A DNA stretch of 64,000 nucleotides from Pictodentalium vernedei. Taxonomy: Eukaryota > Mollusca > Scaphopoda > Dentaliida > Dentaliidae. Position numbers and translations under genes: made by a program. This document shows, one piece after another, positions 1 through 12,900 of the stretch. The notes beneath the pieces were generated by a model, which ran no database searches, was not told where the DNA came from, and saw only the letters and a program-made list of their open reading frames with translations. Each line of letters starts with the position of its first letter. Position 1 is the stretch's first letter. The stretch is from positions 169,961,453 through 170,025,452 of the forward strand of contig CM062290.1 of the NCBI GenBank assembly GCA_031216915.1. Reading direction: 5' to 3'.

Positions 1-496
1 TCGCTTCACAACAAGACGCCTTCATCCTCACATCTGAGGTGTTATTTCTGCAGTTCAAATTGTAATTAGTAATTTCGTTCGAACAAGAGAAAAGCACGAG
101 ACCATCGTGCAAGTCTGAAAACTGCTATTATGTCCAGTCAGTCATGTGATTTTTACTTTCTCTTGGCGAATGATTGTCCGGATGAAAAGGATATTCTGAA
201 ACCAAAATGTTTTATCCTTTCAGACGCATAACCAGTTGAATTCAAGGTGCTACATAATGTGCCTCGTTCTTGGTTATCTGAAGCATATTTGTCCACGATT
301 TGTTATTGCGAAATATCATTTTATTATCAGTTCTGGTACGAATACGATAGCAGACTTACAGGAACCATTGATTGACAACTATCAACTTTGTGAGTTTCAC
401 GCATATATTTTTCCTGTTCCATGCATCACAACTTTCATGTTGATGAAAAATTATTTAATTAATTAACATATATGGTATATCACTCTTGGGAATTTC

Positions 497-825
497 AAAG
501 TAATGGCTCTGTAGATAGAGGTGCAGACTGCAAGCCGAGAAGTCATCGGTTCGAATCCCACCTGCGGCAACCGCGTTGTGTCCTTGGGCAAGACACTTCA
601 CCCCCATTGCCCACGTGGGGGCACGGTGGCGTTGTGTACTGAGGCGTTCTGCGCGTGGATGGTGCACTTGTCTTCAACCAATGCTCACCCTGCTTATGCG
701 GAGTTAGTATTTTGGGGAACCTGACAGTTGCTTCCGGCTTCCTCCACCCGTAAAACTGCCCGACACGAGGTGTCCCTGGCTGTCGAAAGTGCCGCTAAAC
801 CCCAATAAATTAATAAATAAAAATA
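497..825 (+). mobile_element. tRNA-derived SINE, copy 1
   Basis: Plus orientation. A tRNA-like head with B box GGTTCGAATCC at 548-558, conserved body CCTTGGGCAAGACACTTCAC, GTGGATGGTGCACTTGTCTT and CCACCCGTAAAACTG, and an AATAAATAAA tail near 805-822. Confidence 0.88.
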
Positions 826-1188
826 CAGTATGTCGTTGTCCTTATGCAAAAATCCTAAAGGTCGTGTTCAGAAGAAAATTGTACCATCTGATAATAAACA
901 CTGAGAAACATTTGAAACATTTCGTTTGATTAATACAACGCATGCGATACACAAGAAACACACAAGAAAAAACTACATACCCGAAGTAATAGAAACATCA
1001 CAAACGGTGACTTCAATACATATTGGTTTCGAGATTCGAGGAACGGGGCTGCAACTTCACAGTCTTGTATACACACGTTTACGCAAAAGTGATTTCCCTT
1101 CTGTTACACCTCTGTTCTCTTGGTTGCACGAGAGGGCGGGGGGGGGGGGGGCGAGGGCTTAATTTTTCTAAATTCGTTTAGTGTGTGT

Positions 1189-1425
1189 TTAACTCTTTGC
1201 CCCTTATGGTATAACCCATGCCTGTTCAGACCCATTAACTGGTAGAAACTATATTCGTTACTTAGGGGTGGGGGATCAATATGTTGAACGTGCAGCCTCA
1301 GGCTGCACGTTGAAAATCTTGATTGGCCTATCATACAAATTCACCGAGCAACTATCTACGTTTGAATTGAGGGCCGTATCACGATCCTGTAACCTCAAAG
1401 CGGTCTCCAGGGTTCAGCAGGTTAA
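1189..1425. mobile_element. Family-D MITE (TTAA-bounded)
   Basis: TTAACTCTTTGCCCC at the left; the centre pairs CAACGTGCAGCC with GGCTGCACGTTG, followed by GATTGGCCTATC and ATTCACCGAGCAA, shared with the 48.5-kb copy. The right border at GGTTAA is approximate. Confidence 0.6.
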
Positions 1426-1458
1426 ACTAGTTCATATAAAAATGGGAATGCTCTTGAT

Positions 1459-1836
1459 TGATTTATTTATTATTTATTTATTGGTGTTTAAGGTCACATA
1501 CTTATGCACAATGGCTAATCATGACCGTGACAGTTTTATGGGTGGAGGAAGCCGGAGTACCTGGGGAGAACCACCGAGCATCGACGAGCAACTGTTAGCT
1601 CCACAACATTCTAACTCTATATTCAAGCTCCGCTCAAGCAGGGTTACAACGGTCGAAGACAAGTGCACCATCAACGTGCAGTACGCCTTAGTATACGGCG
1701 TCATAGTGCCTCCATGTAGACAACCGGGATAAAGTGCCTTGCCTAAGGTCACAACGCGGGTCGTCCCGGACGGGGATCGAACTCGGGACCTCTAGCATAG
1801 AAACCCAACAGTTTACATTGAGCCACCGCGTTCCCG
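1459..1836 (-). mobile_element. tRNA-derived SINE, copy 2
   Basis: Minus orientation: ATTTATTTATTGG tail complement on the left, GGTGGAGGAAGCCGGAGTAC in the body, and the tRNA head complement (GGATCGAACTCGGGACCTC, GAGCCACCGCGTTCCC) on the right. Confidence 0.88.
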
Positions 1837-2987
1837 GAATGCTCTTGATAAGGCCTGAAACAGCGAACATCAAAGCATGAAATCGCATTTGGTTTCACTC
1901 CTTACAATGTCCAAGATCCACCAAAAAAGTGCAAAACTGCAACTAGTGAGTGGTGACATTCACATCCCACGACGTTAATATACATGTTTTCACTTTGTTT
2001 TTTTTTTACAAATTCAGTTCCAACTGCTGAAATTAAGAGATATTTTTTGTTTACTTTTTTAAGAATCATTGTCGTCGTGTTTATTACATGTGGAATCCCT
2101 ACACCTAGTTCTGTGTATTCGGTAAACTTTGAACAAAATATCGACTTCGGAGGTTTTATTTAAAAACCTATTTTCAATAACACATATCCGCCCCGAAAGT
2201 TTGTTCAGTTTCATATACTGAGATGTATAAAGGGACGCATAAACATCATCATATTTGAGCAGTGAGAGAACCTTTTTGTCATGGGGTATTCCTGGGCACC
2301 TCCTCTCGTAAGTCGTTTTGTAAACATTGGAATCCAAAACACACAAAAACGCATACAAAAATACATTATTTTGAGGATATCCTGGTTGAGGAAACTCTCA
2401 TCATATTTATAGGATACATTTCTATGCACTGTATTACTATAATCTATGATCGTCGAGATAAAGCAGAAAAAATATCCAAATTGTATTTTGTTGAAACCAT
2501 GCACATGCCTACCCAATATGTGGTTTCTGAAGTCCGAGTCACACTTTTCAACTCCATTGTTACACAAATGAGAATCCATTTTCAGAAACCGAATACGTGT
2601 CTATGATATCCACTTTCCAATGCGAGAACATTTTTGTGTTTCATACGCATCTTTATGTCAAGCTATCAATCAGTATTATCTAAATACTGAAATAAGTTTT
2701 TTTTTGAAGTATGTACTACCCATTTCTGTGTATTGGTGAATGCCTATATGACTGACCAAAATGATTTGCAAAAGTAATTCAGATTGTTTGTTACAGAAGA
2801 AATGATTGAGAGATCAATTTTTAAAACTATCATATTTCTGTTTTACCATGTGGATGAGTAAAATGACGTCCATTTAAGAAGGAGCTGTTTGTGACAGCAC
2901 AAAACCAATCTAACCCAGTTCACAGGTGTGTATGGGTGTGTGCGTGTATAGGTGTATAGGTGTATGTGCATATGTATGTATGTGTCT

Positions 2988-3357
2988 ATATTATTTATTT
3001 ATTTATTGATGTTTAACGTCACATATTTATGCACAATGGCTAATCATGACCGTGACAGTTTTACGGGTGGAGGAAGCCGGAGTACCCGGAGAGAACCACC
3101 GAGCAACGACGAGCAGCTGCCAGCTCCCCAACATCGTAACTCCCGCACTGCAGCACAGGCAGGGTTAGATTGGTTGAAGACACGCGTACCATCGACGTGC
3201 AGTACGCCTTAGTACACGGCGTCACCGTGCCCCCACGCGGGCAATGGAGATGAAGTGTCTTGCCCAAGGACACAACGCGGTTGCCGCAAGTGGGATTCGA
3301 ACCGAGGACCTCTCGGCTTGCAGCCTGCACCTCTTCCTACTGAGCCACCGCGCTCCC
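2988..3357 (-). mobile_element. tRNA-derived SINE, copy 3
   Basis: Minus orientation, full length: tail complement ATTTATTTATTGATG, body GGAGGAAGCCGGAGTACCCG, and B-box complement GGATTCGAACCGAGGACCTC to GAGCCACCGCGCTCCC. A degenerate TG/TA-rich microsatellite adjoins at 2925-2985. Confidence 0.9.
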
Positions 3358-3479
3358 GTATGTGTCTATACATGTGTTCAAAATATCATTATATATTTCT
3401 CATGATGTTATAAAAGGACTTTATATTGACGCACGACATGATATTCTATATTGCTGATGATGCTGTATCAAATATTCTT

Positions 3480-3571
3480 AATTATAGTTCATTATCCGTG
3501 TATTATTATACATGCAATCTGTACCAGTGCGTGTGATTTATTGCAATAAAGTTCTATTCTATTCTATTCAG
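3480..3571 (+). mobile_element. Possible LINE 3' tail
   Basis: TTATTGCAATAAAGTTCTAT followed by three TTCTA units resembles a non-LTR element end with a pentamer tail. No upstream coding sequence is identified. Confidence 0.3.
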
Positions 3572-4026
3572 GTTTTGATCAGCTGTCCTTTAATCATAGT
3601 TTAGACTGTTGAAGCATGCTGTCATCTAAAATGGATGTCGTTTTCCATCCACTTCGTAAAAGAGAAATACGAAACGGTTTTTCATCATTCCAATTGAAGA
3701 ATGTTTTCAGGTGTTTTGTGACTCCTTTAATGAAGTAAGGTTTTTTTGGTGCAACTTTTACCATACTTTGGGGGAACATTTAGACACTTATGAACTCCGT
3801 ACTGGGAATGTTTAATGGAAATCAAAAACCCAACTTTTGGGGAGTTTTAATATTTCATTTATCATTCTTTCCTATATAATATAATTTAGATTCTTAATAA
3901 GTGTCCATATATCTCTGAATATAAATCAAATTTTTAGCCCCGTTTGGTCATGTGACCATCACCTTAACTTGAAAGTCAGTTGTTAGTTCTAAATCAGTTA
4001 ACTTTAGAAAACAAAACAACAATGAT

Positions 4027-4277
4027 CAACCCTTTACCCAACGTAACGGACAAAACCTTCCAGCGCTATTCACAAGAAACGCCAATTAATTTTCATTATT
4101 CTTGCATTTTTTGTCTCAAAAACATAGGTTATGACCCCTCATTGGAACGAGCTAGTCGCGCTCGTTCCAACGAGGGGCCATAACCTAAGTTATCGAGACA
4201 AAAAAGGAAAAAAAATAAGTTATTCAAGAATTTTGTTTGCAATTGTCGTCTGCTTTTCATGTTAGGTAAAGGGTTAA
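4027..4277 (+). mobile_element. Family-A MITE, copy 1
   Basis: Ends AACCCTTTACCCAACG and GTTAGGTAAAGGGTTAA, with a central palindrome pairing TATGACCCCTCATTGGAACG with its complement. The left TTAA has decayed to TCAA. No coding capacity; about 250 bp. Confidence 0.85.
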
Positions 4278-5047
4278 CCAATTTTGTTTGAATACTTTTA
4301 AGTATAAGATGGTCAAACATTCAACCTCCGTTTGATAATGAGATCGATATTTGTTATCGCAGGTTTGAAAAGTTCTGGGCAGCAAGTGGTAATCAGTTCT
4401 GCTCTCATTATGCAAGCTTTTTATTGTTTGTTTACACAGGGAAGTATCACTGACTCTACGCGTGTCAATGGGTTAACTGTCTTCGGATTTTAAGGATGTC
4501 CATCCGTATCTTTTGTAAAACATCACGTTCATAATTAACTATTTTCTTTGCGAATTTTTGGAACTTTTAAAAACATATTCATGTAAAGTGTTTTAGATAG
4601 ATGCGTTATTATAATTTTGAATGACTCGTCGGGATTTTGCAATTGGTTATGGATAGAGATTGAATGCATGAATTCCAGTTTAAAATTCAAATTTCATGTT
4701 GAAAACTATAAATTTAATGAAACATTTTAAGTAAGGAAAACAAGTTTACTTTGAAATCCCCCCTCTGATATTCCTTAAATTCAAATTAGATATCCACCAA
4801 AATGAAGGTTGTGATGTATAGAACACGAAAAATAAGCATTCAACTCACAAAGTTGACAGCAGGCATGAATGGTTCCTGGATAGGGCGCTGCGAATATTCG
4901 AATGAGCTCGAATCGAATGCCGAGTCGAATACTGCTCACTTTCGCGAATCCAATCGAATTTATTAGAATGGTTATCGGTTGAGCAACCTGGAAAAATCAC
5001 CGTGTTTTAGTCAGGAACATAACCATGTTGGCACGTACTCCCTATTC

Positions 5048-5086
5048 CATGTGCCGGCGATAGATATATCCGTCGCCGGGCACATG
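5048..5086. repeat. Short palindrome
   Basis: CATGTGCCGGCGATAGATAT faces ATCCGTCGCCGGGCACATG; a further GTCGCCGG word occurs 40 bp later. No association with a gene. Confidence 0.7.
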
Positions 5087-6260
5087 AAATAAGAAGTACG
5101 ATTGACGAATAAATCCGTCGCCGGCTCTGAATGTGGGGTTGTGTGAAATGGAATCCGTTTTAGCTGATGTGTGCCTATTTTTAAAACAAGTTTTCATCCC
5201 ACCGATATTCAGCGCATTCCGACAGAGAGAAAGATTGCAAGAATAATCGATATTTATTCGGCACCGATTGCCGAATCGAATTCGAATAGAATACTGCCGT
5301 CGAATGGAATATCATTTCGAATACCGAATATGCGCAAGGCCCTGTTCCTGGAAGTCTGAAATCGTATTCGTACCAGAAGTGATAACAGAGACCTTCCGCA
5401 CAATGAACGACGACTAATGCGAATTACGAAATAGGGTACTGCGTCACTGAAATTTGTGTTCTTCCTATCAGCTGTCGCTTTCCCTTATCCGTAGTTACGA
5501 TTACGATTTCTCATTAAAACACGCAGGTATATCATATTGCAAAAACGTTTGAGAGCGTTTCCCTGCCACTTAATGTGGGGGGTTCACTCTTAGATTATGT
5601 CCTCAAACTGTAATCGCCATGTGGCCTAAATTTCCATTTCCTTCTGGTCATCAAATCATTCGTTGCCGCGCAACATGAGAAAATTGCGAAACAAACGGAC
5701 CCGTAGTCGTCAATTCTGCGAAAAAGGTTTTTCACCACCCGACGAATTTGCGACTACTATTAACCATTCGTAATGTTTGTCTGTTGTCGTTCATTATGCG
5801 AAAGGTGTCTTATCAAATAATAGTTCACGAGAACAACTCGTGGCCAAATGTACTTCAAAATACTAAAACTATCACTCTCTCGCTCTCATGTAGCTTTGTT
5901 GAGTGGATGGAGAGGTTTCAATGTTTATTATCAAACAACCTTTCTTTGTTGTACAGTGTTGTGATCTCGGCAGCGGACACAAAATGTTGATCGGATCAAG
6001 ACTGGATCCCAACATGGTCGAAATTTTCTGTACGATTCCTGACAACAACACAGAAGACTTTTACCTGTTGAAAAAGAAACGCACAAATATTTCAAAATTC
6101 CATCATAGATGTTACTTTCGTTTGTTTTTCTTTGTTCAGTCAAAATTTCGCAATATTTTATTTAGAAAATCTCGTGCCATTGGTTTAAATGTTTCGAAAC
6201 TCGATCGCAATCTGGTCGAGAAGGAGGCCACTCTCACACTACGGTACATCTACAGTACAG

Positions 6261-6490
6261 TAGCCGTGGACTGAGCATAATCCACGCGTGAGCAGTGATA
6301 TCCACGCTTGCATTTACCAGGTAATAAAAATCATCAGCAAATTTTTAATGAATGAAACACCGGATTGTACCCGGTGCTTCATTAATTAAATTTTTGATGA
6401 TTGTTCCTATAATTAGTGTTTGGAATCTAATATTATTGCGTCCGTGGAAATATTGCCCATCCGTGGAAAGTGACCAGTCCACGGCAGCCG
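6261..6490. mobile_element. Foldback element next to NTPDase 3' end
   Basis: Outer GCCGTGGACTG...ATCCACG and CGTCCGTGGAAA...CCAGTCCACGGC face each other. The inner AATCATCAGCAAATTTTTAA...TTAAATTTTTGATGATT also pair, with ACACCGGATTGTACCCGGTG at the centre. Confidence 0.7.
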
Positions 6491-6783
6491 TACGCTACCT
6501 CGACCAACTAAAAGAAAACAAATACTGAATAGTGATAACTCATTTTGTATTATCAGTTATCATTCTAAGGTAGCAACCCACAATTTCTTATGGGGAAATC
6601 ACAAGGGTTGTAAACCTCTGACGAATCTGATTTTCCTGCTTTCTTCAAGACAGACGAAATTCAGTTCCACCAGAACTATGATATAAGTTGAATCTCCGTG
6701 TAATTAGTAGAAAATCTTAAAAGCACACGTGAAACAATATCCATTGTACAAAATACTAAAAGGCACTTCAAAAAGAGTTCGAT

Positions 6784-6944
6784 TCATAATAATATACAAT
6801 TTGTTTGTGAACATATTACTAAAAAGAATGTGCATAGTGTCAGAACTAACGATAACATGGATGATTTGAAAGTTTTCTCGCCGCCATTCACCTTGCATAC
6901 TTTTTGCAAATCGACTTCACTCAGCATTGCTCCAAGTGCCCAGT
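6784..6944 (-). CDS. ENTPD: NTPDase terminal exon 6 (WALG motif and C-terminal membrane segment)
   Basis: Acceptor TTCTTTTACAG|AC completes Asp 400, and the exon reads DWALGAMLSEVDLQKVCKVN, the W-LG-ML motif found before the C-terminal anchor in ENTPD1/2/3/8. A hydrophobic stretch SMLSLVLTLCTFFLVIC follows, then SQTNCILL and a stop. The cytoplasmic tail would be very short. Possible AATAAA polyadenylation signals on this strand are weak and distant, for example complementary to 6157-6162, so the 3' UTR end is not assigned. Confidence 0.9.
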
Positions 6945-9900
6945 CTGTAAAAGAAAAATATGGTTTAAGCGTATTCATTTAACAATAATAAGCGAAAAGG
7001 TCTGTCGATTATATTAACTCTTTATCCAACGTAACGGCCAAAATCGGCCAGCGCTTTTCTCAACAATCGCCAATTAATTTTCATTATCTTTTCATTTTTG
7101 TCTTAAAAACATAGGTTATGACACTTCATTGGAACGAGATGGTCAAGCTCGTTCCAACGAGGGGTCATAACCTATGTTTTTGAGACAAAAAAATGAAAAA
7201 ATTAGTTATTCAAGAATTTTGTTTGCAAGTGTCGTCTGCTTTTCATGTTAGGTAAAGGGTTAACACCTCTCCTTAATCCAGTGGCCCGGGTATATGGGTT
7301 AACTTCCACAGCAGACAACTAGAGGTCTTACTCTTTTCAAATATTATGCGTGGATTTTCGTCAAAGTGTCTCCCTCCAAACATAGCACAGCTCTTTTACA
7401 TCCCTAACTAATAGGACGGTAGCATCAACCCAACTGATGCTGCTGTCAGACAGTGTGGAAACTCTTCGAGAACATTCCCGACAGAGGATCGATTCCAGGT
7501 CCTCTGCCATAAAGGAACGGCGTATTTATCCACCCTGCCACTACTCGTTAGAAAATGAGCGGGCGAGGCGTTAAAATTATAAATAGCATATTTAAACCTT
7601 TCAACCCCAGTGCCCTCAATGGTATCGTGCCATATAGTATTGTATTCAATGAAATGCGCGTGTCTGTCTGTTCATGGGAAAGTTCAATAATAATTTATCC
7701 ATGTAGCCTTATATGCTCAAGGATTAATTTATTACTGAACATTCGGTTTAGTTGTGTTTATTCTGTTGTTTCTCTTGGACTTCTAAATTTTGTTTACGCA
7801 AATATTTATGCATATGGTGTAGAAAAAGTTAAATTAAAACTACCGAGTGTTTCAATATCAAGTCCTGCCGTAAAACAAAGACAGATAATGTTTATTTCGA
7901 GGACTTTGTACCAACTGAAACATAAAACACTGAGTTTAATTCTGACGCAATGATTGGCTGCGATAAAATAATAATCAATGGACTCGGTCTCAATATTATT
8001 TTTATTTTTCTGCTACAAATTTCGATTTATTTATTTATTTACCGTGTTTTAAGAAACGCTTAGCATCTATGGCTATATCATGATCGCAGCATAGGTATGA
8101 GGGCAAGTTTGTTTTTTTTTGGGGGGGGGGGGGGGGGGTCAAGTGTTTTCTTACAGTTGTGTTAGGTAAAGAGTCAAACTGATATTAAACTGTGTAAACT
8201 TGATAAACTGAGAAAATATCGGTAATTTTAGAACAGCGTACGCATCGTGTCCAATGTGCAACAGTATTTATATTCTTACGTTAATGGAGGTTTTCTTACA
8301 GACTTTGTGACAATTGTGCCGATAAAATTTACATTGGGATTTGAAAGAAACTCAGAAGAAGCTCGTTCGTAACGGTAAGCGGAGGGTTATTATGGTATTT
8401 CACGCTTTACACTAGTGATGGGAAAACTTATTTCGTTCTATTGACTCCTTGGTGAATTTCCATCTCTGTTAGTCGAAGTGGAAGCGTAAGTTTCATTATT
8501 TGGTTACGTTGCCCCCCTCGACTACAAATGAGTAGATCGGAAATCCATTATTGTTGCAATCTGGGCAATGATCTGTAAAAATTCTAATGGAGTTCTTGCT
8601 TCGCAGGCGTCTTTGATTACAATTCATTCAGGCGATAGAAGGAATTGTAATTGATCGAGGTACCTTATTCAAGATACCACAACATAGTGTATTTTACATG
8701 TTTGTTTGCAGTGTAGGCATTCAGTTCTTGAAGTAACGCACTGTTTGTGGTTGGTGTTCGACGAACTGTAAACATCTTCAAAAACACACGTTCACGAACA
8801 GATTCCATCTCTTGATGAAATATCAATTTCTTGATTATGAGATTGCTGGGTTGGTTAACCCGTTACCCAACGCAGACGTTATCAACATTTACTATTTTAA
8901 ATAATCTTTTTTTCACATTTTTTAAAACATTTCAGCAAAATCATATCATGTGACCCCTCATTGGAACGTTCTCGTTCCAATGAGGGGTCACCTGATATGG
9001 ATTTGTTGAAATGTTTTGAAAAATAACTTTTTGTCTACTGCTCAATTTGTAAATCACGCGGGCGGATGCGGCCGATTCGTTGGGTAGAGATTTGACACAA
9101 GAACCCCGGACAATAGCATTGAATTCATTGAATATCGAAAATTGTCAAGACTATTTTCATGCATTAGTTGTTTGTGGTCAAATTGTCTTTGCTGTGTCAG
9201 GTGGACACGTGGGCTTGGAAGGAAACGTTCGATTTGTCCAAATTGCCTGTCAGCATTGAGCGAGCATGAGGTTGGGACATGTTCCCACGAGAAAACCAGG
9301 ACGAGGTCTTGAGATAGATCCCTCTGGTGTGTGTGTGTGTAGTGGGGTTTAATGACACTTTTAACGGCCAGGTGTGTTGGGGAGTCTGACAGATGCCGCT
9401 GTCTCGTGGTTCTCTCCGGGTACGCCGCCTTCCTTCACCCAAGAAACTGTCCGACACGAGGTGACCCTGTCTGTCGAAGGTGTTGCCAAACTACAATAAA
9501 TAAATAAATAACATCCAGGGTTACACCGTGTCGGACAGTTTTACGGGTTGATGAAGACGTAATGCCGAGAAAGAGCCACCAAGCAGTGGCGACAAACTAT
9601 CAGACTCTCCAACATTTCAACTCTGCACAAGCAAAGTTAGCAGCGGTTGAGGGCAAGTGCACCATCGACGTACAATACGCATTAGCACACAGTGTGACCG
9701 TGCACCACCTTGACAATCGTATTTAAACGTCTTGCACAAGGACACATCGCAGTTTCCGCTGGTCAGGATCGAAACGTCCACCTTTCGATACCAGATCCCT
9801 CTTGTAACACTCCGGTATTAATATTGATGTCCACTACTAACGTAAATACAGTTAATTTCTAACCCCCTTAAAGCGGTTGAGCACTAGAAGCCACTATCAG

Positions 9901-12900
9901 GGCTTTCAAAACAATGATGGTACCAGACCAAAGGTCAATGCTTTTCTTGCCCAAGTTTCTTATTCAGTCAAACGGTAATAATATATTGTTTATATAGATA
10001 TGGTCTATTTCAAATTATTGGAGGGAGAGTGCCTGCAGACACTCTTCAATAATCTGTAATAAAACAAATTTTGAATAACAAATTCAGACCACCAAAAATA
10101 ATCCTGCCCCAAGCCGTTAAATACTGTACCCGAAAAAATGGTATCTCTATAATCAGATTAAGAAACACCACGATTCTGCTGAGGAATCGCCAGGTGACAT
10201 CCGAAGGTTCGTCATTTGAACTATTTCCTGATGCTTCTTAATTATCAGGGTATCCCACTTTGTGTTGGTGTTTACGCAAAACATTCCCAACATGTATTCT
10301 ATGTTAAATTTGTTCTGATTAGTTCTGTGGTCACCCATCAAAAGACCAGGCAATATTAAGTAAGCGGAAGTCCATCAGCTGAAATGTTGCTAATGCCTCT
10401 TTATTATCTGCGTGAAACTTCACTACGTGTGAGTATTTGCGTAACAAATTACTCCACTTCAGTGACTGTATACTCTATCCGACACTTGCTGCACGTAGTT
10501 CGTCAACCACCTAGCATACAAAGCGACCATCAACAGACCAGATCATTCATCAACAGACCAGGAATAAAAAGTAAACGGAAGTCCATCAGCTGAAATGTTG
10601 CTAATGTCTCTCAATTATCTGTACGAAACTCCGTTACGTGTGGGTGTGTGTGTAGCAAATTACTCTACTTCAGTGTCTATACTCTGTGTGAAGCATGTTG
10701 CACGTAGTTCCCCAGCCACCCAGTATATACAGCGACCAATACAAAGAGTGATATATTGGCCGCTTTGTATGCTATTTGGTGGTAAGTTCGAATCTCGCCC
10801 CCGGGAAATTCTCTCTCGATGTTTCATTTTGGGGACTGTCCGACCCTCAAAACATTCCGTCCTTTGTCTCGACTGCTCTGGTGGAATAATCTGGCTGTGA
10901 GTCTCAAGAGAACGTGTGATTAGTGTAGCGGTCGAAGATTCATTTCTTCTTATCCGTATCTCATAGTATCGTGGTAGTCATTCGCTTCGTGTGCTAGAAG
11001 TCGTGGCTTCGAATTTCGGCTCCCTCACTTCTCTTTCGATCTATTACACATTCGAATTTAGCGACCAAATACTTATTTCAAGAAAACTGGGAAGGCACTG
11101 GCTGGGTCCGCCAAACTGCTTCCCACTCCTTGGGGATATTTTCCCGACTATTCCGGTTATACACCTTTTCTCTTCACGTTTACCTTAACTGATAATCCAG
11201 GGCCATCTGATGTACAACATAGAGGGCTAGGAGACACGCGACACTGGACTTCTATGCGTTAACATTGATAACAAATATATAAAACCTATTCATTTCCATT
11301 CTACTACAGAAACCCAGCAGCAATCCGGATCAAGAAAATCTCTGGTAACGGTGTAGCTTCCTCGTTGTGGTTACAAAGTATCGCGCTGGCTGATTCAAGG
11401 TAAGAATTAATGAAATCAGTTAAAAGCCTCTAAGCAATTGTTAGCATAAAATCTGAAGTAATTTAATTTCGAAACACGTTTGTGTAGTACGGTTGGACTC
11501 CAATGGCACGACGTCACAAAGTGGATAGTCAGTTCTAAACCTGCTTACGATTTCAGAACCAAAAATGCACCAATCTCTAGACTGGGTGATTTGATTCGGT
11601 TTTCTGTGCTTCTCCATGCATGTTATTGAATATACGGTTCATGAGAGTCCGCGCCCGACCGTTCGGTAATGACATACCCGATGTGTTGAGAGTAAGCGAC
11701 TTCACCAAACCTGCAGTTTACACTTTTTTGGTGCCTGTCATTGCAACATTTTGCGCGTGTCATCTGAATGTTGGTAGCTGTTACAGGGAAGAGGACCCGA
11801 GGTTGTGGTCTACTATATCTCTACTTTATATTAATATGTATGTTTAATTGTGTAGGCGGATCTGACAATAATCTGGTGTTATTATCATTTAGTATAATAT
11901 GTGAAGAATGTGGTGTTGGTAAAGCTTAATAGATCTGGAATGTTTTTAAGTAACAGACTTATACTGTGTTCAAAGAAATTGGTAATTAAGTCAGACATCA
12001 GTGAATTGCCCGTGGAATGTGCATGTTGTGCCTGTCAGAGACACGGCATGCTTCATATATGCAAGTTTGTGCTTAACTGCAGCGTTGTTGTTAAAATCAG
12101 AAGAGGTTATATGGCGGTTGACTGATGGTCCGCTATGAACAATTCATGTATGTCCTTCCTTGGTATCGGTTGTCGATTATAATGAGGGAGCATCTTGTAA
12201 CGGTAAATTGAGGGTTATGTGCGTCTTCCTGTCTTCGACGTGATTAATAGAATAGTTGTGTGGGTTGTAAGGTATTGTTTGTTTCAGAACTCTTATCCAA
12301 TGCTTCAGCCCGGGGGCGTTTGTACGTGTGAAATTACGTTTCTGAGCGGAGGCGCCTGTTGATACAGATCCTTTATAAGACTAAAATACTTTCCAACGTA
12401 TGGTCTTCAGTTATCGAAGGTGAAAATCGATTAATGATGGATTTGAAAGAGGGATTACATATATTAACCAAGTGCTAAACCATTAGTGCAGACAGTCTTG
12501 TAAAAGTGAAAAAGAACAAATGGTCAATAGGTGTTTTCACAAAATTACTTTTCTCATTTTCTGACAGACATTAGTTATCTTCAAAGTTCTGAACTTCGCA
12601 TTTTTCAGCACGATGCATTTTAGTTCATGACTGCTTATTAACATTTCAGTGTTGTTTCTTCGCACTAAGTCAATTACTGGAATAATCGAAACACGTGTAA
12701 AGTGAATAAAAACAAACTATTCTATTAAATTTGTTTAGGAAATGTATTGTGTCGACAGACAACCACGAGAGCCGATTTTTCTACGGCCCTTGTACCCCTT
12801 GCATGCTGTTGGTGGATATTCCTGCCGAGGACAGGAAATGTCTTTCTATAAAAATAATTAAAATCTGAAGATATTTAACCAAATGTTCCCGGTTAAGTTG

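Larger units (their letters stand above)
1..6783. other. Region beyond the 3' end of the NTPDase gene
   Basis: No host gene seen. It holds three SINE copies (0.5, 1.5 and 3.0 kb), a family-D-like MITE (1.2 kb), a possible LINE tail (3.5 kb), a family-A MITE (4.0 kb) and a foldback (6.3 kb). From 4.3 to 6.2 kb I see only AT-rich sequence, a run of TCGAAT-like words near 4.9-5.3 kb and a short palindrome at 5.05 kb. Confidence 0.7.

Noticed and set aside
548-558. tRNA gene suggested by the B box GGTTCGAATCC
   Set aside because: It is the head of a SINE followed by the SINE body and tail, and no cloverleaf can be closed.
521-724. Open frames repeated at 0.5, 1.5, 3.0, 20.7, 29.2 and 63 kb with similar peptides (for example SNPTCGNRVVSLGKT)
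   Set aside because: The similarity comes from SINE copies, not from a protein family; no element encodes a protein.
2059-2606. Overlapping open frames of 99-122 codons on both strands
   Set aside because: Opposite-strand mirror frames without motifs and with phenylalanine/tyrosine-rich low-complexity translation; not supported as a gene.
3980-4320. Similar peptides ending in SLERA-type words from several loci
   Set aside because: Translation of the family-A MITE core palindrome in different copies.
5903-6274. 123-codon open frame on the plus strand with an opposite-strand partner
   Set aside because: No motif. It runs into a foldback element, and both strands are open by chance.
7555-7953. 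132-codon open frame on the plus strand
   Set aside because: No recognisable domain; hydrophobic composition matches translated AT-rich sequence, and it lies in an NTPDase intron.
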